NCBI GenBank assembly: GCA_902623495.1
Contig: CACNTW010000003.1
Span: forward strand, 1-36,239
Source of the DNA: an uncultured Pelagibacteraceae bacterium
GTDB lineage: Bacteria; Pseudomonadota; Alphaproteobacteria; Pelagibacterales; Pelagibacteraceae
DNA: 36,239 bases
Direction of reading: 5' to 3'
A program made the translations under genes and the position numbers. Shown here one piece after another: positions 16,589 through 24,804 of this stretch. How positions within the stretch are numbered: position 1 is the stretch's first letter; the number at the start of each line of letters is the position of its first letter. The notes under the pieces are model-generated. The model saw only the letters and a program-made list of their open reading frames with translations. It searched no databases and was not told where the DNA came from.

Positions 16589-17044
16589 ATGAAAACTTTT
16601 ATTGGTGGTATTGGTTGTTTTTGGGACGAAACTAAATACGATGGTATAAAAGGAATATTATCTACCGAATGTGGTTATTGCGGAGGTGATGATCCTAATG
16701 TTACTTACAAAGCAGTTTGTGGTGGGGATACAGGTCACATAGAAGTAGTCAAAGTTCAATATGATGAAAATATTTTAAGCTATGAAGATATGGTCAGATT
16801 ATTTTTTAAACTCCATGACTCAACTCAAAAAAATAGACAAGGAACTTATGTAGGAATTCAATATCGTTCTGAGATATTTTATAATAATGATAATGAAAAA
16901 AATACAGCAGAGAAGATTTTAAAAGAAATGAATGAGAAATTAGATGGAAAAGTTACTACAAAGATTTCCAAAGAAAAAAACTATTGTAAAGCAGAAGGCT
17001 ATCATCAAAAGTATGAGAAAAATAAATCTCTTAAGTTTGGATAA
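16589..17044 (+). CDS. msrA: Peptide-methionine (S)-S-oxide reductase MsrA
   Basis: A 151-residue MsrA, which reduces methionine-S-sulfoxide in proteins. The nucleophile is Cys10 in GIGCFWDE. The core block GDTGHIEVVKVQYD, the LHDSTQKNRQGTYVGIQYRS segment and AEGYHQKYE are standard. The motif after GCFW is DET rather than the common xxE, and several further Cys residues (CGYCGG, VCGG, YCKAEG) could act as resolving cysteines. It starts 17 bases after the homocysteine-methyltransferase-like gene and precedes the serine hydrolase by 11 bases. No signal peptide is seen, so it is cytoplasmic. Confidence 0.93.
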   Translation: MKTFIGGIGCFWDETKYDGIKGILSTECGYCGGDDPNVTYKAVCGGDTGHIEVVKVQYDENILSYEDMVRLFFKLHDSTQKNRQGTYVGIQYRSEIFYNNDNEKNTAEKILKEMNEKLDGKVTTKISKEKNYCKAEGYHQKYEKNKSLKFG

Positions 17045-17055
17045 AAAATACTAAT

Positions 17056-18213
17056 TTGAAAAAAATTATTTCAGAAAAAAATCCAGAATTAGTTACAAGA
17101 AAAGATAATAAAGCTCAATGGAATCTCCCAAATAAAAGGAGGTTGGGTTTTAGAAACTTGTATAAAATTAATAGATATGGAATATACCTTAGATCAGATT
17201 TTGTTCTAAAATTAAAAAAAAAAATTAATAAGAAAATTGGTAAATTATCTTCTGTAAAAAAGGTAACTAAAAATAAAGCTTTTTGCTCTTTAATAGTTGG
17301 TAAAGATCAGGATATTTTATTCGAGCAGTACGCAAAAGACTTTTCTACAAATCAGCCTCAAACAATTATGTCAATTACAAAAATGTTTATACATTTATTT
17401 GTGGGGGAGCTAATAGACAGAAAACTAATTAACTTGAATAAGAAAATTTCTTTTTACTTACCAAAGATTGGCAGTGGTTATGCAAATGCAAAAGTAAAAG
17501 ATGTATTAGACATGAACATTGTAAATCTATATAGCGAAGATTATACAAAAGCTTATTCGTCTTCATTTCTACATGAGCCTGTAGGAGGATGGAGACTGCC
17601 TATTAAAGGCAAAAATATTCAAAGCCAGGAACAATATTTAAATTCAATTAAATCCTTAAAAAGCAGAGATTTAAAAAATTATACCGATCTGGCGCATTAT
17701 AAATCAGCTAATACCGATGTTATTGGACTAATTGTAGAAAAAGTAAGTAAAAAAAGTTTAAGACAGTGGCTGTTGGAAACAGTTGAAGCAACAGGATTTG
17801 AAGAAGGATTATATATAGGAACAGATAGATTTGGAACACCGTGGATGTCTGGAGGCGGAAGTTTAATTACAAGAGATTTTTTAAGAATGGGTTTACTTTT
17901 TTCTAGGTTTGGAAAAGGTATAAATGGAAAAAATATTGGTTCTAAAACTTTTTTGAGTAAAACTATTAATAGTGAGGGACCCAAATACATTCAATTATCT
18001 AAAGATAAATTTGTCTGTTATGTTAATTCATTAATGAAATGCGGTAACTGGATTGGTCACTCTGGGTATGGGGGCCAATTTTTAGGAATAAATTTGAAAA
18101 CAAAAGTTGTTGCTGCGTTTTTTTCTGTCTTAGAGACTAAATCTGCAACAAATGAAAAATATAAAAAAGATATGGTAAATATGATAGACCAAATAATTAG
18201 TAAAGATTACTAA
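17056..18213 (+). CDS. Beta-lactamase-fold serine hydrolase (class C/esterase-like)
   Basis: A 385-residue member of the AmpC/EstB-type serine hydrolase family. SxxK is SITK (Ser106, Lys109), and the catalytic Tyr is Tyr215 in YKSANTDVIG. The late GHSGYGGQFLGI block matches the third motif region. The N-terminus is very basic (many Lys/Arg in the first 75 residues) and has no clear signal peptide, so a cytoplasmic esterase or amidase is more likely than a periplasmic beta-lactamase. The start is TTG, 11 bases after msrA. No ATG or GTG gives a full-length alternative. No convincing Shine-Dalgarno site is visible, so the real start is uncertain. The substrate is unknown. It ends the plus-strand run, tail to tail with the next gene. 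Confidence 0.8.
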   Translation: MKKIISEKNPELVTRKDNKAQWNLPNKRRLGFRNLYKINRYGIYLRSDFVLKLKKKINKKIGKLSSVKKVTKNKAFCSLIVGKDQDILFEQYAKDFSTNQPQTIMSITKMFIHLFVGELIDRKLINLNKKISFYLPKIGSGYANAKVKDVLDMNIVNLYSEDYTKAYSSSFLHEPVGGWRLPIKGKNIQSQEQYLNSIKSLKSRDLKNYTDLAHYKSANTDVIGLIVEKVSKKSLRQWLLETVEATGFEEGLYIGTDRFGTPWMSGGGSLITRDFLRMGLLFSRFGKGINGKNIGSKTFLSKTINSEGPKYIQLSKDKFVCYVNSLMKCGNWIGHSGYGGQFLGINLKTKVVAAFFSVLETKSATNEKYKKDMVNMIDQIISKDY

Positions 18214-18214
18214 T

Positions 18215-19198
18215 TTAAGAAAATTTTGTTATTAAGGATTTTAAATGTTTATCTGTGACGCCACAACAACCCCCAATAATTTTTACCTGATCGTCTATTA
18301 ACTCAGAACACTTATCAACAAATTCAATTTCATTTTCAGTTATTAATGCTTGCATAGTACTCGTGTCAAATTTATGAATTTCTGGATAGAACATAATTGG
18401 CCCATTCCAATTTGATTTTAAAACTTTCATTCCCTCTTTTGTATCAATAAACCAACTATGCATAATGCCATAAACATCTCCACCGATAGATTTGAGTGAA
18501 TTAATTATTTCAGCGAAATTTATAATTTTATCTTCAGGAAGGAATTTTGGCTCATCAGGATATTTTAAAGGGTCATATATAATAGATCTCTCTTTTTCAG
18601 CTCTAAAATTTCTACCTACTACGGTTTCATCAAACTTACTTATGCAGCAACTTAATCCAACCCAGACAGGTAAACCTGTTTCCAAAGCTGCATTAAGCAA
18701 AATTTTAGCATGGTCAATATCTAAAAGCATTTCAAGAATAAGCACTTCGACTCCCTCTTCTTTTAATACCTTCGCTTGTTCTTTATAATTTTTTTCTTCT
18801 TTTGCAAATGATGGTACAAATTTTGTGTCAGGTCTAAATTCATTTTCAGCCAAAGCTAAATATGTTGACATACTTCCAGCAATTTTAATTTTTTTTCCAG
18901 AATTTTTGACTGCTTGTCTTGCTAACTTAACTGTATCAATGTTAATTTTTATAGTCTGATCTCCTAAATTTGAAGGCTCAAGACAATGCCTTGCAGTTCC
19001 AAAAGTATTGGTTGTTATCATATCACATCCGGCGTTTATATGACTTTCGTGTACTTTGATTACTATTTCTGGTGAGAAAACATTTGCTAAACCAGAAAAA
19101 GCTGGTCCCATAGTTCCACCAAGTCTCTGAATTTCTGAGCCTGTTCCACCATCTAAGAAGACTTTTTTTTTTGATTTCAATAATTCATTAATATCCAT
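18215..19198 (-). CDS. Homocysteine S-methyltransferase family protein, second copy, His-variant zinc site
   Basis: A 327-residue homocysteine S-methyltransferase-family TIM barrel, paralogous to the protein at 15660 but quite divergent. It has FLDGGTGSEIQRLGG, DMITTNTFGTARH, PVWVGLSCCIS and the zinc motif IGGCCG (Cys311, Cys312). As in the first copy, the expected GINC Cys is a His (His247 in YGIMHSWF). It overlaps the upstream EamA permease gene by one base (TAATG), so the two are co-translated. Donor candidates in this context are glycine betaine, dimethylsulfonio compounds or S-methylmethionine. The permease may import or export the substrate or product. Confidence 0.85.
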   Translation of the reverse strand: MDINELLKSKKKVFLDGGTGSEIQRLGGTMGPAFSGLANVFSPEIVIKVHESHINAGCDMITTNTFGTARHCLEPSNLGDQTIKINIDTVKLARQAVKNSGKKIKIAGSMSTYLALAENEFRPDTKFVPSFAKEEKNYKEQAKVLKEEGVEVLILEMLLDIDHAKILLNAALETGLPVWVGLSCCISKFDETVVGRNFRAEKERSIIYDPLKYPDEPKFLPEDKIINFAEIINSLKSIGGDVYGIMHSWFIDTKEGMKVLKSNWNGPIMFYPEIHKFDTSTMQALITENEIEFVDKCSELIDDQVKIIGGCCGVTDKHLKSLITKFS

Positions 19199-20100
19199 TA
19201 TGCTAATTTCTTCTCTGACTTTGGAACATATACAACTTCAATTACACCACCAAGAATTATTAGAATACTACCTATTGTTTCTCTCCAACCAAAAGGTTCA
19301 TTTGTTAAAATACTAGCACTAACAACACCAACAATTATTTCAGCTAAAAATAAAATAGATGATAAGCCGGCTCCTAGTTTGCTTGGAGCCCAAAAGATTA
19401 TTACTCCTGTAGGAATAAAATAAAAAATCGAGATAAGTAATAAAAAAGTGGACATTGACATGATAACCTCCACTGATGGAACTGGTCCTAAATAATCTAC
19501 TAAGAATAACCCAATAGGTATACTGGCTAAACCTCCATAAAAAAAGAAGGTGAATATAATTGGAAAGACTCCATCTGTTTTAATTATTTCCATTCTAATT
19601 AAACCAGCACCAAATAGTGCACCTCCAGCAAGAGCCAACCAATCCCCTGCATTTTGAGGTAATGGGATTATATTTTCTTGACTGAATACAATCCATAAAC
19701 CTCCTAGTGCCAAACCTAATGTGATTACCCTCTTCCAACCAAATTTCTTTTTTAAAAATATAATTTCAAATATTGTTGTCCAAACAGGTATCATGTAAAA
19801 CATGATTAATGCTTTAACTACATCAGTAAGAAGAAAGCTAAGAGCATAACAAACAAATCCACTTCCAACAAAAAAACCAGTCAGAGGAAATTCCAATCCA
19901 ATAGACTTTCCTTTTATAACTCTCCAAATTGCGACTGGTGATAATATTAATATTCCAACCGCCATTTGGGATATTGTTCCCCAGCCACCAGTCAAACCTC
20001 CATCTTCTAGTATTCTTTGAGGTAACCAATAAATTCCCCATGAACCAGCAGCAATAGCTAATGCAAATGAAATTTTAAAATGATGAGGGTGTCTGGTCAT
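19198..20100 (-). CDS. EamA/DMT-superfamily permease
   Basis: A 300-residue inner-membrane protein with about ten predicted helices in two EamA repeats (first about residues 10-140, second about 150-290). The first repeat ends with IFEIIFLKKKFGWKR, and the second has the same pattern at SILTNEPFGWRETIGSILI. The family moves metabolites, amino acids or nucleosides across the inner membrane, often as exporters. It is two bases after the amidase and overlaps the methyltransferase gene by one base, so it belongs to a four-gene minus-strand operon. Substrate cannot be deduced. Confidence 0.88.
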   Translation of the reverse strand: MTRHPHHFKISFALAIAAGSWGIYWLPQRILEDGGLTGGWGTISQMAVGILILSPVAIWRVIKGKSIGLEFPLTGFFVGSGFVCYALSFLLTDVVKALIMFYMIPVWTTIFEIIFLKKKFGWKRVITLGLALGGLWIVFSQENIIPLPQNAGDWLALAGGALFGAGLIRMEIIKTDGVFPIIFTFFFYGGLASIPIGLFLVDYLGPVPSVEVIMSMSTFLLLISIFYFIPTGVIIFWAPSKLGAGLSSILFLAEIIVGVVSASILTNEPFGWRETIGSILIILGGVIEVVYVPKSEKKLA

Positions 20101-20102
20101 TA

Positions 20103-21515
20103 TTATTCCGTTAATTCTGGTTTAAATTTTGAAAAGTTAAAAATTTCTTCATAAGATTTGGCAAAGTTAATTAGTTTATTATCTTCTTTAACATTTGCTA
20201 TAATCTGCATTCCCATTGGTAGCCCTTTATTATTAAAACCAACTGGAATAGATATAGTTGGCAAACCAAGCAAACTTGATAATGTATAGACTTCCATATA
20301 TCTATGATAAGTGTCAATTTTATTATCATTGATAAATTCTGGATTGTTTAGGTTCTTTTCAAAAGGAAATAGTTGAGCCGAAGGTAATGCTAAAAAATCA
20401 TAATGTTTAAATAGGTTTTGTATTTTATCCATATATTTATTTCTTATTTCTATTGCTTTTAAAACATCGTTTGTTTTGATGCTTTTCCCTTTTTCATATT
20501 CCCAATATGCTTGAGAAGGTAATTCATTTAAATTTTTTAAATTATATAACAAAAAGTTTTCATACAAAAATTTGGCTCTTAATATTGTCCAAGAATACCA
20601 CAATTCTTCTGAATTAATTTCAGTTTTTAAATCTTCAATATTTAAATTATTTGACTGTAATTTTTTTAAAATATTTTCACATAAGTCGATGATTCCATCT
20701 TCATACTTATATTGTTCGTTTAGATCAATGCACCATCCAATTTTTAAATCTGAAAGTTTTTTAATATTTATATCTTCAAGATCGAAAGATAATTTATCCT
20801 TTACATTCTTCCCTTTTATATAGTTAAATAAAAATTCCATATCATTGGGAGTCCTAGCAAAACATCCAGTTGTAGATATTAAAGGAAAATCTTTTAAATT
20901 TTTAATTTCAAATCTATCTTCTGCAATCGCACCAGGTGTTGGTCTTAATCCATAAATATTTGCAAATGCTGCTGGGTTTCTACAAGATCCCATCATATCT
21001 GTGCCATCTGCAAAAGGAATTAAATTTGCTGCAACAGCTGCTGCTGCGCCACCAGAAGACCCTCCCGCTGACTTACTATGATCATAAACATTTGAAGTTG
21101 CTCCATAAACTCTGTTAGTAGTATGACAACCAACAGCAAATTCAGAGAGATTTGTTTTACCAATTAAAATTGTGTTTTTTCTATAATTATCTACTAATAA
21201 AGAGTCCTGTTTTGGTATATTTTTTAATAACTCTTTATATCCATAGCATGTTACCTCATTTTTAATATCAAATAATTCTTTAACAGCAATTGGAAGTCCA
21301 TAAATATCATCTTTGTCATTATCACTATTAAAATTTTCATCTTTTAATTTTGCTTCTTCAGTAATTTTTGTTTCATCTATATGTGAAATAATAGCATTTA
21401 ATTTTGGATTGAATTTTTTTATTCTATCTAAATAAAAATTTAGTACCTCTACTATTTTAATTTCTCTTTTTTTTATTTTTGAAATTATTTGATGGACAGA
21501 AAAATTCTCAAGCAC
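20103..21515 (-). CDS. Amidase-signature hydrolase
   Basis: A 470-residue amidase-signature enzyme that hydrolyses an amide to acid and ammonia or amine. The Ser-cisSer-Lys triad is visible: Lys79 in GLPIAVKELFD, cis-Ser153 in SAGGSSGGAAAAVAA, and nucleophile Ser177 in GTDMMGSCRNPAAF. The C-terminal segment GLPTISIPVGFNNKGLPMG is also typical. The start is GTG at 21515, ten bases after the alcohol dehydrogenase stop. No better ATG precedes the conserved region. It resembles AtzF/GatA-like enzymes, but gatB and gatC are absent, so tRNA amidation is unlikely. In this context it may free an amine or amino acid from an amide substrate. Confidence 0.9.
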   Translation of the reverse strand: MLENFSVHQIISKIKKREIKIVEVLNFYLDRIKKFNPKLNAIISHIDETKITEEAKLKDENFNSDNDKDDIYGLPIAVKELFDIKNEVTCYGYKELLKNIPKQDSLLVDNYRKNTILIGKTNLSEFAVGCHTTNRVYGATSNVYDHSKSAGGSSGGAAAAVAANLIPFADGTDMMGSCRNPAAFANIYGLRPTPGAIAEDRFEIKNLKDFPLISTTGCFARTPNDMEFLFNYIKGKNVKDKLSFDLEDINIKKLSDLKIGWCIDLNEQYKYEDGIIDLCENILKKLQSNNLNIEDLKTEINSEELWYSWTILRAKFLYENFLLYNLKNLNELPSQAYWEYEKGKSIKTNDVLKAIEIRNKYMDKIQNLFKHYDFLALPSAQLFPFEKNLNNPEFINDNKIDTYHRYMEVYTLSSLLGLPTISIPVGFNNKGLPMGMQIIANVKEDNKLINFAKSYEEIFNFSKFKPELTE

Positions 21516-21525
21516 TTAATTAAAC

Positions 21526-22716
21526 CTATCTTGCTTGTCTAATACTCTCTAAAACTAAAGTCTTGACCTCATCTAATGATGCCTTTTTAGGATTTTGTCC
21601 GTAAGCTTGGTCTAACATTGATTTCTTTGCTATTCTCTCTTGGCAATCTTCTGGCACTCCTAATTCATTTAATCCTTTAGGGATTTTTAATCTATCTAAA
21701 ATTATATTTAAGTTGTCTTGAAAACTTTCAATTGAATGGTTTTCAAATTGCATAGCCTCTGACATTCTTTTTACTTTTTCTTCTAATCCAGGTAAATTAT
21801 ATTTCATGACTGCAGGAAGTATAATTGCATTAGTCAATCCATGATGAGTATTATATTCAGCACCAACCATGTGCGAAATTGCATGAACTAAACCTAGGCC
21901 TTTTAAGAAAGCTATTCCACCCAAATAAGATCCAATAATCATTCCTCCTCTCGCTAAAAGATTATCAGGTTCTTCGACAGCTGCATAAAGTGATTTTGAA
22001 ATTAAATTTAAACTTTCTAATGCAGAACCATCACAAAGTGGATGAAATATAGGAACACTATAACCTTCAATTGCATGTATCATTGCATCTATACCGGTCC
22101 AAGCAGTAAGATTTGCTGGTAATTTTAAAGTTAGCTCTGGATCTACTAAAGCTAAACATGGTCGGGCATCTGGATGCCATAAACAAAATTTCATTCCTTT
22201 TTCAAGATGAGTGACCATGGCAGTAACTTCTGTTTCAGCACCTGTTCCTGCTGTAGTTGGAATAGTAATTATTTTTGGAAAAGGATTTTCCATAGTTAGT
22301 TTTGGCGGCTCTTTTTCAAATTCAAAATCCCATAAAGGCACACCGCTATCAACTGTAAGAGAAATTGCTTTTCCTCCATCCATTGCACTTCCACCGCCTA
22401 TTGCAATTATTGCATCATGATTGCCTTCACGAAATTTTTTACATCCAGAATCTATTTCATCATCTCTAGGATTTGGCGATATATTTGAATAAATATCTGA
22501 TTTGATTTTTGAGTCATTAAGTAAATTTTGTAAATCACTTATAAATGGTAAATTTACACTACCACTATCAGTAACGATTAATGCATTATTTATTTTAAAA
22601 TTTTTACAAAACTTTCCAATTTCTTTAAATCTTCCAGGTCCATAAGCTGTTAAAGTTGGGAATGTCCAATCCTGATTATTTAATAAAAATTCTTCATTAA
22701 GCTTAAAATTTTGCAT
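21526..22716 (-). CDS. Iron-containing alcohol dehydrogenase
   Basis: A 396-residue group III (Fe-type) NAD(P)-dependent alcohol dehydrogenase. The nucleotide motif IAIGGGSAMDGGKA and the strand PTTAGTGAE are present, and the metal-binding set appears in GIDAMIHAIEGY and GLVHAISHMVGAEYNTHHG. Length is normal. The first gene of a minus-strand run (alcohol dehydrogenase, amidase, EamA permease, methyltransferase), it probably oxidises or reduces a short hydroxylated compound. Its ATG is 38 bases from the divergent EamA gene. The substrate is not identifiable. Confidence 0.92.
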   Translation of the reverse strand: MQNFKLNEEFLLNNQDWTFPTLTAYGPGRFKEIGKFCKNFKINNALIVTDSGSVNLPFISDLQNLLNDSKIKSDIYSNISPNPRDDEIDSGCKKFREGNHDAIIAIGGGSAMDGGKAISLTVDSGVPLWDFEFEKEPPKLTMENPFPKIITIPTTAGTGAETEVTAMVTHLEKGMKFCLWHPDARPCLALVDPELTLKLPANLTAWTGIDAMIHAIEGYSVPIFHPLCDGSALESLNLISKSLYAAVEEPDNLLARGGMIIGSYLGGIAFLKGLGLVHAISHMVGAEYNTHHGLTNAIILPAVMKYNLPGLEEKVKRMSEAMQFENHSIESFQDNLNIILDRLKIPKGLNELGVPEDCQERIAKKSMLDQAYGQNPKKASLDEVKTLVLESIRQAR

Positions 22717-22754
22717 AATATTTTAAAAACTTATACTAATTTCAATATTATTAA

Positions 22755-23687
22755 ATGAAAATTTCATCTGAAAAAACAGATCTAAAAAAAACATATTTAG
22801 CAATTGCTACAATGCTCTTAGCAATTTTATGTATAGATCTTTATATGGTTATTATTAAATTTTTAGGTGATGAATACTCAGTAATTCAATTAACTTTATT
22901 TAGAAATGTAGCAGCAATTATACCTTTGTTATTATTGATCTTATTCACAAATGAATTTTCAACAATATTCAAAAACTTAGGAAATAAGTTTTTGATATTG
23001 AGTTGCTTGAGAGGAATATGTTTTCTTTCTATGAATGTATTCATTTTTATCTCAGTAGTAAATCTGGAATTTGCAACAGCAATGACGCTAACCTTTTCGT
23101 CACCTTTCTTCATAGTAATACTATCAATAATTTTATTGAGTGAAAAAATTGGTATTTACAGATGGTCAGCAGTTATAATTGGTTTTGTTGGTGTGGTTAT
23201 GATAATGAAACCAACAAGTGAAATTTTTAGTTTGTACTCAATTTTTCCAATTCTAACCGCTATAGCATGGGCTTTCACTGTCATAATTTTAAAATTCATT
23301 CAAGGCAATCATTCAACTGCAAAAATTCAGTTATACACATTAATATTTAATGTCATTGGTGGTTTACTTTTATTTTTTGTAACTACAGGACATGTTGAAA
23401 TTAAAAATTTTAAAGATTTTATTTTGATGACAATGACTGGAGTTTTGGGTGGTACAGCAGCAATATTGTTTATTTATTCTTACCGTTTAATTTCAGCAAG
23501 TAAAATAGCTTCATTTGAGTATCTTGGTATACCGTCATCTTTTATTCTTGGTTGGATTTTCTTTAATGAAGCTCCATGGAGCCAACTATTTCCTGGAGTA
23601 ATAGTAATTATTTTTGCTGGTATGATTATTATATGGAGAGATAATATTAAAAAGAAATCAATAGAGGGTAATAAGCAAATTTATTGA
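22755..23687 (+). CDS. EamA/DMT-superfamily permease
   Basis: A 310-residue inner-membrane protein with about ten helices in two EamA repeats (about 15-150 and 160-295), ending in a short basic tail. Marks are FRNVAAIIPLLLL, TLTFSSPFFIVILSI and SFILGWIFFNEAPW. It is transcribed alone: the upstream neighbour is divergent and the downstream ATPase gene is convergent, with a 7-base overlap at the 3' ends. A promoter probably lies in the 38 bases after the alcohol dehydrogenase start. Substrate unknown. It is not a close copy of the EamA protein at 19198. Confidence 0.88.
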   Translation: MKISSEKTDLKKTYLAIATMLLAILCIDLYMVIIKFLGDEYSVIQLTLFRNVAAIIPLLLLILFTNEFSTIFKNLGNKFLILSCLRGICFLSMNVFIFISVVNLEFATAMTLTFSSPFFIVILSIILLSEKIGIYRWSAVIIGFVGVVMIMKPTSEIFSLYSIFPILTAIAWAFTVIILKFIQGNHSTAKIQLYTLIFNVIGGLLLFFVTTGHVEIKNFKDFILMTMTGVLGGTAAILFIYSYRLISASKIASFEYLGIPSSFILGWIFFNEAPWSQLFPGVIVIIFAGMIIIWRDNIKKKSIEGNKQIY

Positions 23688-24727
23688 TTTGATCTCATAG
23701 ATTTCATTACTATTACTCTGTCTATTTCACCTAATAGCTTTCCACTTTCATTACAAACTACTGGATAAATTTTATCATTATCAATTAGCCTATCTATTAA
23801 ATTTTCAATTTTAGAATTATCTAAAATATTATCTTTTCCATCCTCAAATAAATTTTTTGTTTCATCGCAGCATTCTGTTCTCATGACTTTGCCTGCGCTT
23901 AATACTTTATATTTAGGAACATCTTCACAAAAATCTTTAACATATTGATCTTTTGGATTAGATACAATTTCTTCAGGTGTACCCACTTGAGAAACTTCTC
24001 CATCTTTCATAATTGCAATGTGGTCTCCCATTTTAATTGCCTCTAAAAAGTCGTGAGTTATAAATACCATGGTTTTTTGAAGCTTTTCTTGGATCTTTAA
24101 AAGCTCATCCTGCATTTCTCTTCTAATCAAAGGATCCAAAGCTGAAAAAGGTTCATCAAAAATTAATATTTCAGGATCCACAGCTAACGCTCTTGCAAGT
24201 CCCACCCTTTGCTGCATACCTCCAGATAATTCTCTTGGATAATTATTATGCCAACCATCTAAGCCAACCATTTTTAAAACTTCCATTGACTTCTCTATTC
24301 TTATATCTTTTTTTGTTCCCCTTACTTCTAATCCATAACCAATATTTTCTAGAACTGTTCTATGAGGAAATAAACCAAAATGTTGGAAAACCATGCTCAT
24401 TTTATTTCTTCTTAATTCTAATAATTCACTTGCACTCATTTTTGTAACTTCAACATCATCCATTTTCACTGTGCCAGCTGTTGGTTCAATCAATCTCGAA
24501 ATACATCTGACTAGTGTTGATTTTCCACTACCAGATAATCCCATTACTACAAATGTTTCACCTTTTTGAATTGAGAAACTGACATCTTTTACAGCAACAA
24601 CATGTCCTGTCTTTTCTTGAACTTCCTTAATACTTAAATTTTTATCAAGGTTTTTAATAATTCTTTTTTCGTCTGGTCCAAATAACTTCCATATATTTGT
24701 ACAAGTTATTTTTTGTTCTACAGTCAT
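23681..24727 (-). CDS. Betaine/TMAO-type ABC transporter ATPase (ProV-like)
   Basis: A 348-residue ATPase of the proline/glycine-betaine (OpuA/ProV) type. An N-terminal extension with KTGHVVAVKDVSFSI is typical of ProV. Walker A is GLSGSGKST, the signature LSGGMQQRVGLARAL and Walker B ILIFDEPFSALDP. The C-terminal portion after about residue 265 resembles degenerate CBS-type regulatory sequence (ENLIDRLIDNDKIYPVVCNE). It faces away from the fused permease and binding-protein genes, sharing a 71-base divergent region that contains an operator-like inverted repeat. It is the natural partner of that permease, although a second ProV-like ATPase lies at 29310. Confidence 0.9.
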   Translation of the reverse strand: MTVEQKITCTNIWKLFGPDEKRIIKNLDKNLSIKEVQEKTGHVVAVKDVSFSIQKGETFVVMGLSGSGKSTLVRCISRLIEPTAGTVKMDDVEVTKMSASELLELRRNKMSMVFQHFGLFPHRTVLENIGYGLEVRGTKKDIRIEKSMEVLKMVGLDGWHNNYPRELSGGMQQRVGLARALAVDPEILIFDEPFSALDPLIRREMQDELLKIQEKLQKTMVFITHDFLEAIKMGDHIAIMKDGEVSQVGTPEEIVSNPKDQYVKDFCEDVPKYKVLSAGKVMRTECCDETKNLFEDGKDNILDNSKIENLIDRLIDNDKIYPVVCNESGKLLGEIDRVIVMKSMRSNQ

Positions 24728-24762
24728 TTTTAATAAATAATATTATCCTAAAAATAGACAAT

Positions 24763-24783
24763 ATTTTACTTTAAATGTAAAAT
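24763..24783. promoter_or_regulatory. Inverted repeat in the divergent transporter promoter region
   Basis: ATTTTAC (24763-24769) and GTAAAAT (24777-24783) form a perfect 7-bp inverted repeat around a 7-base centre that is itself nearly symmetric. It lies midway between the divergent ATPase and permease genes, where an operator controlling both would be expected. No regulator gene is nearby, so the role is conjectural. Confidence 0.35.
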
Positions 24784-24804
24784 TATTTATTTTAACTTGT
24801 GGAC

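Noticed and set aside
20103..21515. Amidase as GatA of the tRNA amidotransferase
   Set aside because: gatB and gatC are absent and the neighbours are an alcohol dehydrogenase, a permease and a methyltransferase, so a catabolic amidase is more likely.
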